64,000 bases of DNA from Xylocopa sonorina. Its lineage: Eukaryota > Arthropoda > Insecta > Hymenoptera > Apidae. The translations under genes were made by a program, and so were the position numbers. The stretch is taken from contig NW_027490244.1 in assembly GCF_050948175.1 (NCBI RefSeq), positions 682,001-746,000 of the forward strand, written 5' to 3'. Of this stretch, positions 50,141 through 62,514 are shown in pieces. The notes beneath the pieces were generated by a model. It saw nothing but the letters and a program-made list of their open reading frames with translations. It did no database searches and was not told the DNA's origin. How positions within the stretch are numbered: position 1 is the stretch's first letter; every line of letters begins with the position of its first letter.

Positions 50141-53100
50141 AATATAGTTCTAGCGCTTCGTAAATCGCGATATCGCATCTCACTTCTATGTTTCGTGATA
50201 ACATATAATATTCATTGTAGAGTGTTATGTATACCTCGTATTCACTTCAAAAGAATGTAAATGCGACACTTCCATGCTAGGAAATAGCGTTTGCAGATGT
50301 CTACGTATCGTAGCAATAGTGTTCTAATGCTTCTTAAAATGCGATATCGCATCTCACTTCTATGTTTCATGATAAGGTATAATATTCATTGCGAAGTGTC
50401 ATGTATACCTCGTATTCACATCAAATGAATGTAAATGCGACACTTCCCTGCTAGGAAGTAGAGTTTGCAGATGTCTACGTATCGTAGCAATAGAGTACCA
50501 ATGCTTCTAAAACGCGATATCGAATCTCACTTCTATGTTTCGTGATAACATATAATATTCATTGTAGAGTGTTATGTATACCTCGTATTCACTTCAAAAG
50601 AATGTAAATGCGACACTTCCATGCTAGGAAATAGCGTTTGCAGATGTCTACGTATCGTAGCAGTAGAGTTCTGATGCTTCCTAAAACGCGATATCACATC
50701 TCACTTCTGTGTATCGAGATAAGATATAATTTTCATTGCGAAGTGTCATGTATACCTCTTATTCTCTTCAAAAGAATGTAAAAGCGACACTTCCATGCTA
50801 GGAAATAGCGTTTGCAGATGTCTACTTATCGTAGCAATAGAGTTGTAATGCTTCTTAAAACGCGATATCGCATCTCACTACTACGTTTCATGATAAGATA
50901 TAATATCCATTGCGAAGTGTCAGGTATACCTCGTATTCACTTCAAAAGAATGTAAATGCGACACTTCCATGCTTGGAAATAGCCTTTGCAGATGTCTACG
51001 TATCGTAGCAACAGAGTTCTAATGCTTCTTAAAACGAGATGTCGCATCTCACTTCTATGTTTCGAGATAAAGTATAATATTCATTGCGAAGTGTCATGTA
51101 TACCTCGTATTCACTTCAAATGAATGTAAATGCGACACTTCCATGCTAGGAAATAGCGTTTGCAGATGTCTACGTATCGTAGCAATAGTGTTCTAATGCT
51201 TCTTAAAATGCGATATCGCATCTCACTTCTATGTTTCATGATAAGGTATAATATTCATTGCGAAGTGTCATGTATACCTCGTATTTACTTCAAAAGAATG
51301 TAAATGCGACACTTCCATGCTAGGAAATAGCGTTTGCAGATGTCTACGCAACGTAGCAATATAGTTCTAGCGCTTCGTAAATCGCGATATCGCATCTCAC
51401 TTCTATGTTTCGTGATAACATATAATATTCATTGTAGAGTGTTATGTATACCTCGTATTCACTTCAAAAGAATGTAAATGCGACACTTCCATGCTAGGAA
51501 ATAGCGTGTGCAGATGTCTATGTATCGTAGCAATAGAGTTCTAATTCCTCTTAAAATGCGATATCACATCTCACTTCTATGTTTCATGATAAGGTATAAT
51601 ATTCATTGCGAAGTGTCATGTATACCTCGTATTCACTTCAAATGAATGTAAATGCGACACTTCCCTGCTAGGAAGTAGAGTTTGCAGATGTCTACGTATC
51701 GAAGCAATAGGGTTCTACTGCTTCTCAAAACGCGATGCCGCATCTCATTTCTATGTTTCATGATCAGATATAATATTCATTGAGATGTGTCAAGTATACC
51801 TCGTATTCACTTCAAAGAGATGTAAGTGCGACACTTCCATGCTAGGAAATTGCGTTTGGAGATGTCTACGCATCGTAGCAATATAGTTCTAGCGCTTCGT
51901 AAATCGCGATATCGCATCTCACTCCTATGTTTCGTAATAACATATAATATTCATTGTAGAGTGTTATGTATACCTCGTATTCACTTCAAAAGAATGTAAA
52001 TGCGACACTTCCATGCTTGGAAATAGCGTTTGCAGATGTCTACGTACCGTAGCAACAGAGTTCTAATGCTTCTTAAAACGAGATGTCGCATCTCACTTCT
52101 ATGTTTCGAGATAAGGTATAATATTCATTGCGAAGTGTCATGTATACCTCGTATTCTCTTCAAAAGAATGTAAAAGCGACACTTCCTTGCTAGGAAATAG
52201 CGTTTCCAGATGACCACGTATCGTAAGAATGGAGTTCTAATGCTCCTTAAAACGAGATGTCGCATTTCATTTCTATGTTTCGTGATAAGATATAAGATTC
52301 ATTGTGGAGTGTTATGTACACCTAGTATTCACTTCAAAAGATTGTAAATGCGACACATCCTTGCTAGGAAATATTGTTTGCAGATGTCTACGTATCGTAA
52401 AAATAGAGTTCTATTGCTTCTTGAAACGCGATATCGCGTATTTCCTTTATGTTTCTTGATAAGATATAATATTCATTGCGAAGTGTCATGTATACCTCGT
52501 ATTCACTTCAAAAGAATGTAAATGCGACACTTCCATGCTAGGAAATAGCGTTTGCAGATGTCTACGTATCACAGCAATAGAGTACTTATGCTTCTGAATA
52601 CGAGATGTCGTATTTCATTTCTATGTTTCGTAATAAGATATAATATTCATTGTGTAATGTTATGTGTACCTCGTATTCACTTCAGTGGAATGTAAGTGCG
52701 ACATTTCCATGGTAGGAAATAGAGTTTGCAGATGTCTACGTATATTAGCAATAGAGTTCTAATGCTTCTCAAAACGTAATATAGCACCTCATTCCTATGT
52801 TTCATCATAAAATATAATATTCATTGCGAAGTGTCATGTATACCTCGTATTCGCTTCAAATGAATGTAAATGCGACACTTCCATGCTAGGAAATAGCGTT
52901 TGCAGATGTCAACGTATCGTAGCAATAGAGTTCTAATGCTTCTTAAAACGAGATGCCGCATTTCATTTCTATGTTTCGTGATAAGATATAATATTCATTG
53001 TGGAGTGTTATGTATACCTCGTATTCACTTCAAAAGAATGTAAATGCGACACTTCCTTGCTAGGAAATAACATTTCCAGATGTCTACGCATCGTAGCAAT

Positions 53101-53150
53101 ATAGTTCTAGCGCTTCGTAAATCGCGATATCGCATCTCACTTCTATGTTT
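50141..53150 (+). repeat. Rare unit variant at 7-3-7 unit spacing
   Basis: A distinctive unit with AATATAGTTCTAGCGCTTCG, then GTGATAACATATAATATTC and TTGTAGAGTG, occurs at 50141, 51359, 51880 and 53099. The gaps are 1218, 521 and 1219 bp, or 7, 3 and 7 units; the first-to-last distance is exactly 17 units. This suggests duplication of a seven-unit block. Confidence 0.8.
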
Positions 53151-54770
53151 CGTGATAACATATAATATTCATTGTAGAGTGTTATGTATACCTCGTATTC
53201 ACTTCAAAAGAATGTAAATGCGACACTTCCCTGCTAGGAAGTAGAGTTTGCAGATGTCTACGTATCGAAGCAATAGAGATCTAATGCTTCTTAAAATGCG
53301 ATATAACATCTCACTTCTATGTTTCGAGATAAGATATAATATTCATTGCGAAGTGTCATGTATACCTCGTATTCTCTTCAAAAGAATGTAAAAGCGACAC
53401 TTCCTTGCTAGGAAATAGAGTTTCCAGATGACCACGTATCATAAGAATGGAGTTCTAATGCTCCTTAAAACGAGATATCGCATTTCATTTCTATGTTTCG
53501 TGATAAGATATAATATTCATTGTGGAGTGTTATGTACACCTCGTATTCACTTCAAAAGATTGTAAATGCGACAGTTCCTTGCTAGGAAATATTGTTTGCA
53601 GATGTCTACGTATCGTAGCGATAGGGTTCTACTGCTTCTCAAAACGCGATGTCGCATCTCATTTCCATGTTTCATGATGAGATATAATATTCATTGCGAA
53701 GTGTCATGTATACCTCGTATTCACTTCAAAGGGATGTAAGTGCGACACTTCCTTGCTAGGATATAGCGTTTCCAGATGACTACGTGTCGAAACAATAGAG
53801 TTCTAGTGATTCTTAAAACGCGATATCGCATCTCACTTCTATGTTTCATGATAAGATATAATACTCATTGCGAAGTGTCATGTATACCTCGTATTCACTT
53901 CAAAAGAATGTAAGTGCGACACTTCCATGCTTGGAAATAGCGTTTGCAGATGTCTACGTATCGTAGCAACAGAGTTCTAATGCTTCTTAAAACGAGATGT
54001 CGCATCTCACTTCTATGTTTCGAGACATGGTATAATATTCATTGCGAAGTGTCATGTATACCTCGTATTCACTTCAAATGAATGTAAATGCGAAACTTCC
54101 TTGCTAGGAAATAGCGTTTGCAGATGTCTACGTATCGTAGCAATAGAGTTCTAATGCTTCCTAAAACGCGATATCACATCTCACTTCTGTGTTTCGAGAT
54201 AAGATATAATTTTCATTGCGAAGTGTCATGTATACCTCTTATTCTCTTCAAAAGAATGTAAAAGCGACACTTCCTTGCTAGGAAATAGCGTTTCCAGATG
54301 ACCACGTATCGTAGCAATAGAGTTCTAATGCTTCTTAAAACGCGATATCGCATCTCACTTCTATGTTTCATGATAAGATATAATATTCATTGCGAAGTGT
54401 CATGTATACCTCGTATTCACTTCAAAAGATTGTAAATGCGACACTTCCTTGCTAGGAAATATTGTTTGCAGATGTCTACGTATCGTAAAAATAGAGTTCT
54501 ATTGCTTCTTGAAACGCGATATCGCGTATTTCCTTTATGTTTCTTGATAAGATATAATATTCATTGCGAAGTGTCATGTATACCTCGTATTCACTTCAAA
54601 AGAATGTAAATGCGACACTTGCATGCTAGGAAATAGCGTTTGCAGATGTCTACGTATCGTAGCAATAGCGTTCTAATGCTACTTAAATCGCGATATCGCA
54701 TCTCATTTCTATGTTTCGTGATAAGATATAATATTCATAGCGAAGTGTCATGTATACCTCGTATTCACTT

Positions 54771-55440
54771 CAAAAGAACATAAATGCGACTACTGCTCGC
54801 TAGGAAATAGCGTTTGCAGATGTCTCCGCATCGAGACCGTAGATTTCTAATGCTTCCTAAAACGCGATACCGCATCCCTCTACCGTGTTTTATGATAAGA
54901 TATAATATTCATTGCGAAGTGTCATGTATACCTCGTATTCTCTTCAATTGAATGTAAGTGCGACACTTCCATGCTTGGAAATAGCGTTTGCAGATGTCTA
55001 CGTATCGTAGCAACAGAGTTCTAATGCTTCTTAAAACGCGATATCGCATCTCACTTCTATGTTTCATGATAAGATATAATATTCATTGCGAAGTGTCATG
55101 TATACCTCGTATTCACTTCAAAAGAACATAAATGCGACTACTGCTCGCTAGGAAATAGCGTTTGCAGATGTCTCCGCATCGAGACCGTAGATTTCTAATG
55201 CTTCCTAAAACGCGATACCGCATTCCTCTACCGTGTTTTATGATAAGATATAATATTCATTGCGAAGTGTCATGTATACCTCGTATTCTCTTCAAATGAA
55301 TGTAAGTGCGACACTTCCATCCTAGGAAATAGCGTTTGCAGATATCTCCGCATCGAGGCAATAGGGTTCTAATGCTTCTTAAAACGCGATATCGCATCTC
55401 ACATCTATGTTACATGATAAGATATAATATCCATTCCGAA
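54771..55440 (+). repeat. Dimeric repeat, 348-bp offset, divergent core
   Basis: A unit with AACATAAATGCGACTACTGC, TCTCCGCATCGAGACCGTAG and CTCTACCGTGTTTTATGATAAG begins at 54771 and again at 55119. Each copy is followed by a normal-type unit. The CGACTACTGCTCGC core is far from the array consensus yet shared by both copies, and it recalls CGACTATTGGTTGC at about 35130 and 37220. Confidence 0.85.
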
Positions 55441-58400
55441 GTGTCATGTATACCTCGTATACACTTCAAAAGAATGTAAATGCGACACTTCCTTGCTAGG
55501 AAATAGCGTTTGCAGATGTCTCCGTACCGAAGCAATAGAGTTCTATTACTTCTTAAAACGGGATACCGCATCTCATTTCTATGTTTCATGATAAGGTATA
55601 ATATTAATTGCGAAGTGTCATGTATAACTCCTATTCACTTCAAAAGAATGTAAATGCGACACTTTCTTGCTTGGAAATAGCGTTTGCAGATGTCTACGTA
55701 TCGACGCAATAGTGTTCTAATGCTTCTTAAATCGCCATATTACATCTCATTTCCATGTTTCATGATAAGATATAATATTCATTGCGAAGTGTCATGTATA
55801 CCCCGTATTCCTTTCAAAAGAATGTAAATGCGACACTTCCTTGCTTGGAAGTAGCGTTTGCAGATATCTACGTATCGACGCAGTAGTGTACTAATGCTTC
55901 TTAAATCGCCATATTACATCTCATTTCTATGTTTCACGATAAGATATAGTATTCATTGCGAAGTGTCATGTATACCTCGTATTCCTTTCAAAAGAATGTA
56001 AATGCGACAATTCCTTGCTTGGAAGTAGCGTTTGCACATGTCTACGTATCGAAGCAATAGAGTTCTAATGCTTCTTAACGCGCCATATTACATCTCATTT
56101 CTATGTTTCATGGTAAGATATAATATTTTTTGCGGAGTGTTATGTATACCTCGTATTCACCTCAAAAGAATGTAAATGCGACACTTCCTTGCTAGGAAAT
56201 AGCGTTTGCAGATGTCTACGTATCGTGGCACTAGAGTTCTAATGCTTCTCAAAACACGATATCGCGTCTCATTTCTATGTTTCATGATAATATATAAAAT
56301 TCTTTGTGAAGTGTTACGTATACCTCGTACTCACTTCAAAAGAATGTAAATGCGACACTGCCTTGCTTGGAAATAGCGTTTGTAGATGTCTACGTATCGA
56401 AGCAATTGAGTTCTAGTGCTTCTTAAATCGCCATATTGCATCACATTTCTATGTTTCATGATACGATATAATATTCATTGCGAAGTGTCATGTATACCTC
56501 GTATTCCTTTCAAAGGAATGTAAATGCGACACTTCCTTCCATGGAAGTAGCGTTTGCAGATGTCTACGTATCGAAGCAATAGAGTTCTAATGCTTCTTAA
56601 TTCGCCATATTACATCTCATTTCTATGTTTCATGGTAAGATATAATATTCATTGTGAAGTGTTATGTATACCTCGTATTCACTTCAAAAGAATGTAAATG
56701 CGACACTTCCTTCCAAGGAAATAGCGTTTGCAGATGACTACGTATCGTAGCATTAGTGCTCTAATGCTTCTCAGAACGCGACAGCGTTTCTCATGTCTAT
56801 GTTTCATGATAGTATATAATATTCCTTGCGTAGTGTCATGTATACCTCGCATACACTTCAAATGAATGTAAATGCGACACTTCCTTGCTTGGAAATAGCG
56901 TTTGTAGATGTCTACGTATCGAAGCAATAGAGTTCTAGTGCTTCTTAATTCGCCATATTACATCTCATTTCTATGTTTCATGGTAAGATATAATATTCAT
57001 TGTGAAGTGTTATGTATACGTCGTATTCACTTCAAAAGAATGTAAATGCGACACTTCCTTGCAAGGAAATAGCGTTTGCAGATGACTACGTATCGTAGCA
57101 TTAGTGCTCTAATGCTTCTCAGAACGCGACAGCGTTTCTCATGTCTATGTTTCATGATAGTATATAATATTCCTTGCGTAGTGTCGTGTATACCTCGCAT
57201 ACACTTCAAGTGAATGTAAATGCGACACTTCCTTGCTAGGAAATAGCGTTTGCAGATGTCCACGTATCGTAGCATTAGTGCTCTAATACTTCTCAAAACG
57301 CGACAGCGTTTCCCATTTCTATGTTTCATGATAGTATATAATATTCATTGCGTAGTGTTAGGTATACCTCGCATACACTTCAAATGAATGTAAATGTGAC
57401 ACTTCCTTGCTAGAAAATAGCGTTTGCAGATGTCTACGTATCGTGGAATTAGAATTCTAATGCTTCTCAAAACACGATATCGCTTCTCATTTCTATGTTT
57501 CATGATAATATATAAAATTCTTTGTGAAGTGTTATGTATACCTCGTACTCACTTCAAAAGAATGTAAATGCGACACTTCCTTGCTTGGAAATAACGTTTG
57601 CAGATGTCTACGTATCGAAGCAATAGAGTTCTAGTGCTTCTTAAATCGCCATATTGCATCACATTTCTATGTTTCATGATAAGATATAATATTCATTGTG
57701 GAGTGTTATGTATACCTCGTATTCACTTCAAAAGAATGTAAACGCGACACTTCATTGCCAGGAAATAGCGTTTGTAGATGTCTATGTATCGTAGTATTAG
57801 AATTCTAATGCTTCTCAAAACGCGATATCTCTACTCATTACTATGTTTCATGATAATATACAAAATTCTTTGTGAAGTGTTATGTATACCTTGTATTCAC
57901 TTCAAAAGAATGTAAATGCGACACTTCCTTGCCAGGAAATAGCATTTTCAGATGTCTACGTATTGAAGCAATAGAGTTCTAATGCTTCTTAAATCGCCAT
58001 ATTACATCTCATTTCTATGTTTCATGATGAGATATAATATTCATTGTGGAGTGTTATGTATACCTCGTATTCTCTTTAAAAGCATGCAAACGCGACACTT
58101 CCTTGCTAGGAAATAGCGTTTGCAGATGTCTACGTATCGAAGCAGTAGAGTTCTAGTGCTTCTTAAATCGCCATATTACATCTCATTTCTATGTTTCATG
58201 ATAAAATATAATATTCATTGTGGAGTGTTATGTGTATCTCGTCTATACTTCAAATGAATGTAAATGCGACACTTCCTTGCTTGGAAATAGCGTTTGCAGA
58301 TGTCTACGTATAGAAGCAATAGAGTTCTAATGCTTCCTAAATCGCCATATTCCATCTCATTTCTATGTTTCATGATAAGATACAATATTCATTGTGGAGT

Positions 58401-60544
58401 GTTATGTATACCTCGTATTCACTTCAAAAGAATGTAAGTGCGACACTTCCCTGCTTGGAAGTAGCGTTTGCAGATGTCTACGTATCGAAGCAATAGTGTT
58501 CTAATGCTTCTTAAATCGCCATATTACATCTCATTTCTATGTTTCATGATAAGATATAATATTCTTTGCGAAGTGTCATGTATACCTCGTAATCCTTTCA
58601 AAAGAATGTAAATGCGACACTTCCTTGCTTGGAAATAGCGTTTGCAGATGCCTACGTATCGAAGCAATAGAGTTCTAATGCTTCCTAAATCGCCATATTG
58701 CATCTCATTTCTATGTTTCATGATAAGATATATTATTCATTGTGGAGTGTTATGTGTAACGCGTATTCACTTCAAAAGAATGTAAACGCTACACTTCCTT
58801 GCTAGGAAGTAGCGTTTGCAGATGTCTACGTATCGAACCAATAGGTTTCTAATGCTTCTTAAATCGCCATATCGCATCTCAATTCTATGTTTCATGATAA
58901 GATATAGTAATCATTGTGCAGTGTTATGTATATCTCGTCTATACTTCAAATGAATGTAATTGCGACACTTCCTTGCTAGGAAGTAGCGTCTGCAGATGTC
59001 TACGTATCAAAGCAGTAGAGCTCTAATGCTTCTTAAAACGCGATGTCGCATCTCACTACTATGTTTCATTATAAGATATACTATTCATTGCGAAGTGTCA
59101 TGTGTAGCTCGCATACACTTCAAATGACTGTAAACGCAAAACTTCCATGCTAGGAAATATCGTTTGTCGATGTCTAAGTATCGTAGCAATAGAGTTCTGA
59201 TGCTTATTAAGACGCGATATCGCATCCCACTTCTATGTTTCTTTATAAGATATAATATTCATTGAAACGTGTCATGTATAGCTCGGATACACTTCAAAAG
59301 AATGTAAATGCAACACTTCCTTGCTAGGAAATAGCGTTTGCAGATGTCTACGTATCGACGCAATAGTGTTCTAATGCTTCTTAAATCGCCATATTACATC
59401 TCATTTCTATGTTTCATGATAAGATATAATATTCAATGCGAAGTGTCATGTATACCTCGTATTCCTTTCAAAAGAATGTAAATGCGACACTTCCTTGCTT
59501 GGAAGTAGCGTTTGCACATGTCTACGTATCGAAGCAATAGAGTTCTAATGCTTCTTAACTCGCCACATTACATCTCATTTCCATGTTTCATGGTAAGATA
59601 TAATATTTTTTGTGGAGTGTTATGTATACCTCGTATTCACTTCAAAAGAATGTAAATGCGACACTTCCTTGCGTGGAAATAGCGTTTGTAGATGTCTATG
59701 TATCGAAGCAATAGAGTTCTAGTGCTTCTTAAATCGCCATATTGCATCACATTTCTATGTTTCATGATAAGATATAATATTCATTGCGAAGTGTCATGTA
59801 TACCTCGTATTCCTTTCAAAGGAATGTAAATGCGACACTTCCTTCCTTGGAAGTAGCGTTTGCAGATGTCTACGTATCGAAGCAATAGTGTTCTAATGCT
59901 TCTTAACTCGCCACATTACATCTCATTTCTATGTTTCATGGTAAGATATAATATTTTTTGTGGAGTGTTATGTATACCTCGTATTCACTTCAAAAGAATG
60001 TAAATGCGACACTTCCTTGCTTGGAAATAGCGTTTGTAGATGTCTACGTATCGAAGCAATAGAGTTCTAGTGCTTCTTAAATCGCCATATTGCATCACAT
60101 TTCTATGTTTCATGATAAGATATAATATTAATTGCGAAGTGTCATGTATACCTCGTATTCACTTCAAAAGAATGTAAATGCGACACTTCCTTCCAAGGAA
60201 ATAGCGTTTGCAGATGACTACGTATCGTAGCATTGGTGCTCTAATGCTTCTCAGAACGCGACAGCGTTTCTCATGTCTGTGTTTCATGATAGTATATAAT
60301 ATTCCTTGCGTAGTGTCACGTATACCTCGCAGACACTTCAAATGAATGTAAATGCGACACTTCCTTGCTAGGAAATAGCGTTTGCAGATGTCTACGTATC
60401 GTGGAATTAGAGTTCTAATGCTTCTCAAAACACGATATCGCTTCTCATTTCTATGTTTCATGATAATATATAAAATTCTTTGTGAAGTGTTATGTATACC
60501 TCGTACTCACTTCAAAAGAATGTAAATGCGACACTTCCTTGCTA

Positions 60545-62514
60545 GGAAATAGCGTTTGCAGATGTCTACGTATCGTGGCACTAGAGTTCTAATGCTTCTC
60601 AAAACACGATATCGCTTCTCATTTCTATGTTTCATGATAATATATAAAATTCTTTGTGAAGTGTTACGTATACCTCGTACTCACTTCAAAAGAATGTAAA
60701 TGCGACACTTCCTTGCTTGGAAATAGCGTTTGTAGATGTCTACGTATCGAAGCAATAGAGTTCTAGTCCTTCTTATATCGCCATATTGCATCACATTTCT
60801 ATGTTTCATGATAAGATATAATATCCATTCCGAAGTGTCATGTATACCTCGTATACACTTCAAAAGAATGTAAATGCGACACTTCCTTGCTAGGAAATAG
60901 CGTTTGCAGATGTCTCCGTACCGAAGCAATAGAGTTCTATTACTTCTTAAAACGGGATACCGCATCTCATTTCTATGTTTCATGATAAGGTATAATATTA
61001 ATTGCGAAGTGTCATGTATAACTCCTATTCACTTCAAAAGAATGTAAATGCGACACTTCCTTGCTTGGAAATAGCGTTTGCAGATGTCTACGTATCGACG
61101 CAATAGTGTTCTAGTGCTTCTTAAATCGCCATATTACATCTCATTTCTATGTTTCATGATAAGATATAATATTCATTGCGAAGTGTCATGTGTACCCCGT
61201 ATTCCTTTCAAAAGAATTTAAATGCGACACTTCCTTGCTTGGAAATAGCGTTTGCAGATGTCTACGTATCGACGCAATAGTGTTCTAATGCTTCTTAAAT
61301 CGCCATATTACATCTCATTTCTATGTTTCATGATAAGATATAATATTCATTGCGAAGTGTCATGTATACCACGTATTCCAGTCAAAAGAATATAAATGCG
61401 ACAATTCCTTGCTTGGAAGTAGCGTTTGCACATGTCTACGTATCGAAGCAATAGAGTTCTAATGCTTCTTAACTCGCCATATTACATCTCATTTCTATGT
61501 TTCATGGTAAGATATAATATTCATTGTGAAGTGTTATGTATACCTCGTATTCACTTCAAAAGAATGTAAATGCGACACTTCCTTGCAAGGAAATAGCGTT
61601 TGCAGATGTCTACGTATCGTGGCACTAGAGTTCTAATGCTTCTCAAAACACGATATCGCTTCTCATTTCTATGTTTCATGATAATATATAAAATTCTTTG
61701 TGAAGTGTTACGTATACCTCGTACTCACTTCAAAAGAATGTAAATGCGACACTTCCTTGCTTGGAAATAGCGTTTGTAGATGTCTACGTATCGAAGCAAT
61801 AGAGTTCTAGTCCTTCTTAAATCGCCATATTGCATCACATTTCTATGTTTCATGATAAGATATAATATCCATTCCGAAGTGTCATGTATACCTCGTATAC
61901 ACTTCAAAAGAATGTAAATGCGACACTTCCTTGCTAGGAAATAGCGTTTGCAGATGTCTCCGTACCGAAGCAATAGAGTTCTATTACTTCTTAAAACGGG
62001 ATACCGCATCTCATTTCTATGTTTCATGATAAGGTATAATATTAATTGCGAAGTGTCATGTATAACTCCTATTCACTTCAAAAGAATGTAAATGCGACAC
62101 TTCCTTGCTTGGAAATAGCGTTTGCAGATGTCTACGTATCGACGCAATAGTTTTCTAATGCTTCTTAAATCGCCATATTACATCTCATTTCTATGTTTCA
62201 TGATAAGATATAATATTCATTGCGAAGTGTCATGTGTACCCCGTATTCCTTTCAAAAGAATGTAAATGCGACACTTCCTTGCTTGGAAATAGCGTTTGCA
62301 GATGTCTACGTATCGACGCAATAGTGTTCTAATGCTTCTTAAATCGCCATATTACATCTCATTTCTATGTTTCATGATAAGATATAATATTCATTGCGAA
62401 GTGTCATGTATACCTCGTATTCCAGTCAAAAGAATGTAAATGCGACACTTCCTTGCTTGGAAGTAGCGTTTGCACATGTCTACGTATCGAAGCAATAGAG
62501 TTCTAATGCTTCTT
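60545..62514 (+). repeat. Hexameric higher-order repeat, 1044 bp x 2
   Basis: Six units at 60545-61588 are repeated at 61589-62514 and beyond, offset 1044 bp (6 x 174). Markers are CGTGGCACTAGAG, TCTAGTCCTTCTTA, TCTCCGTACCGAAG with CTATTACTTC, TATAACTCCTATTC and TATTCCAGTC. Differences are few (TTATATCG versus TTAAATCG near 60775). The TCTCCGTACCGAAG unit also occurs at 55431-55700, exactly 31 units before its first copy here. Confidence 0.9.
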
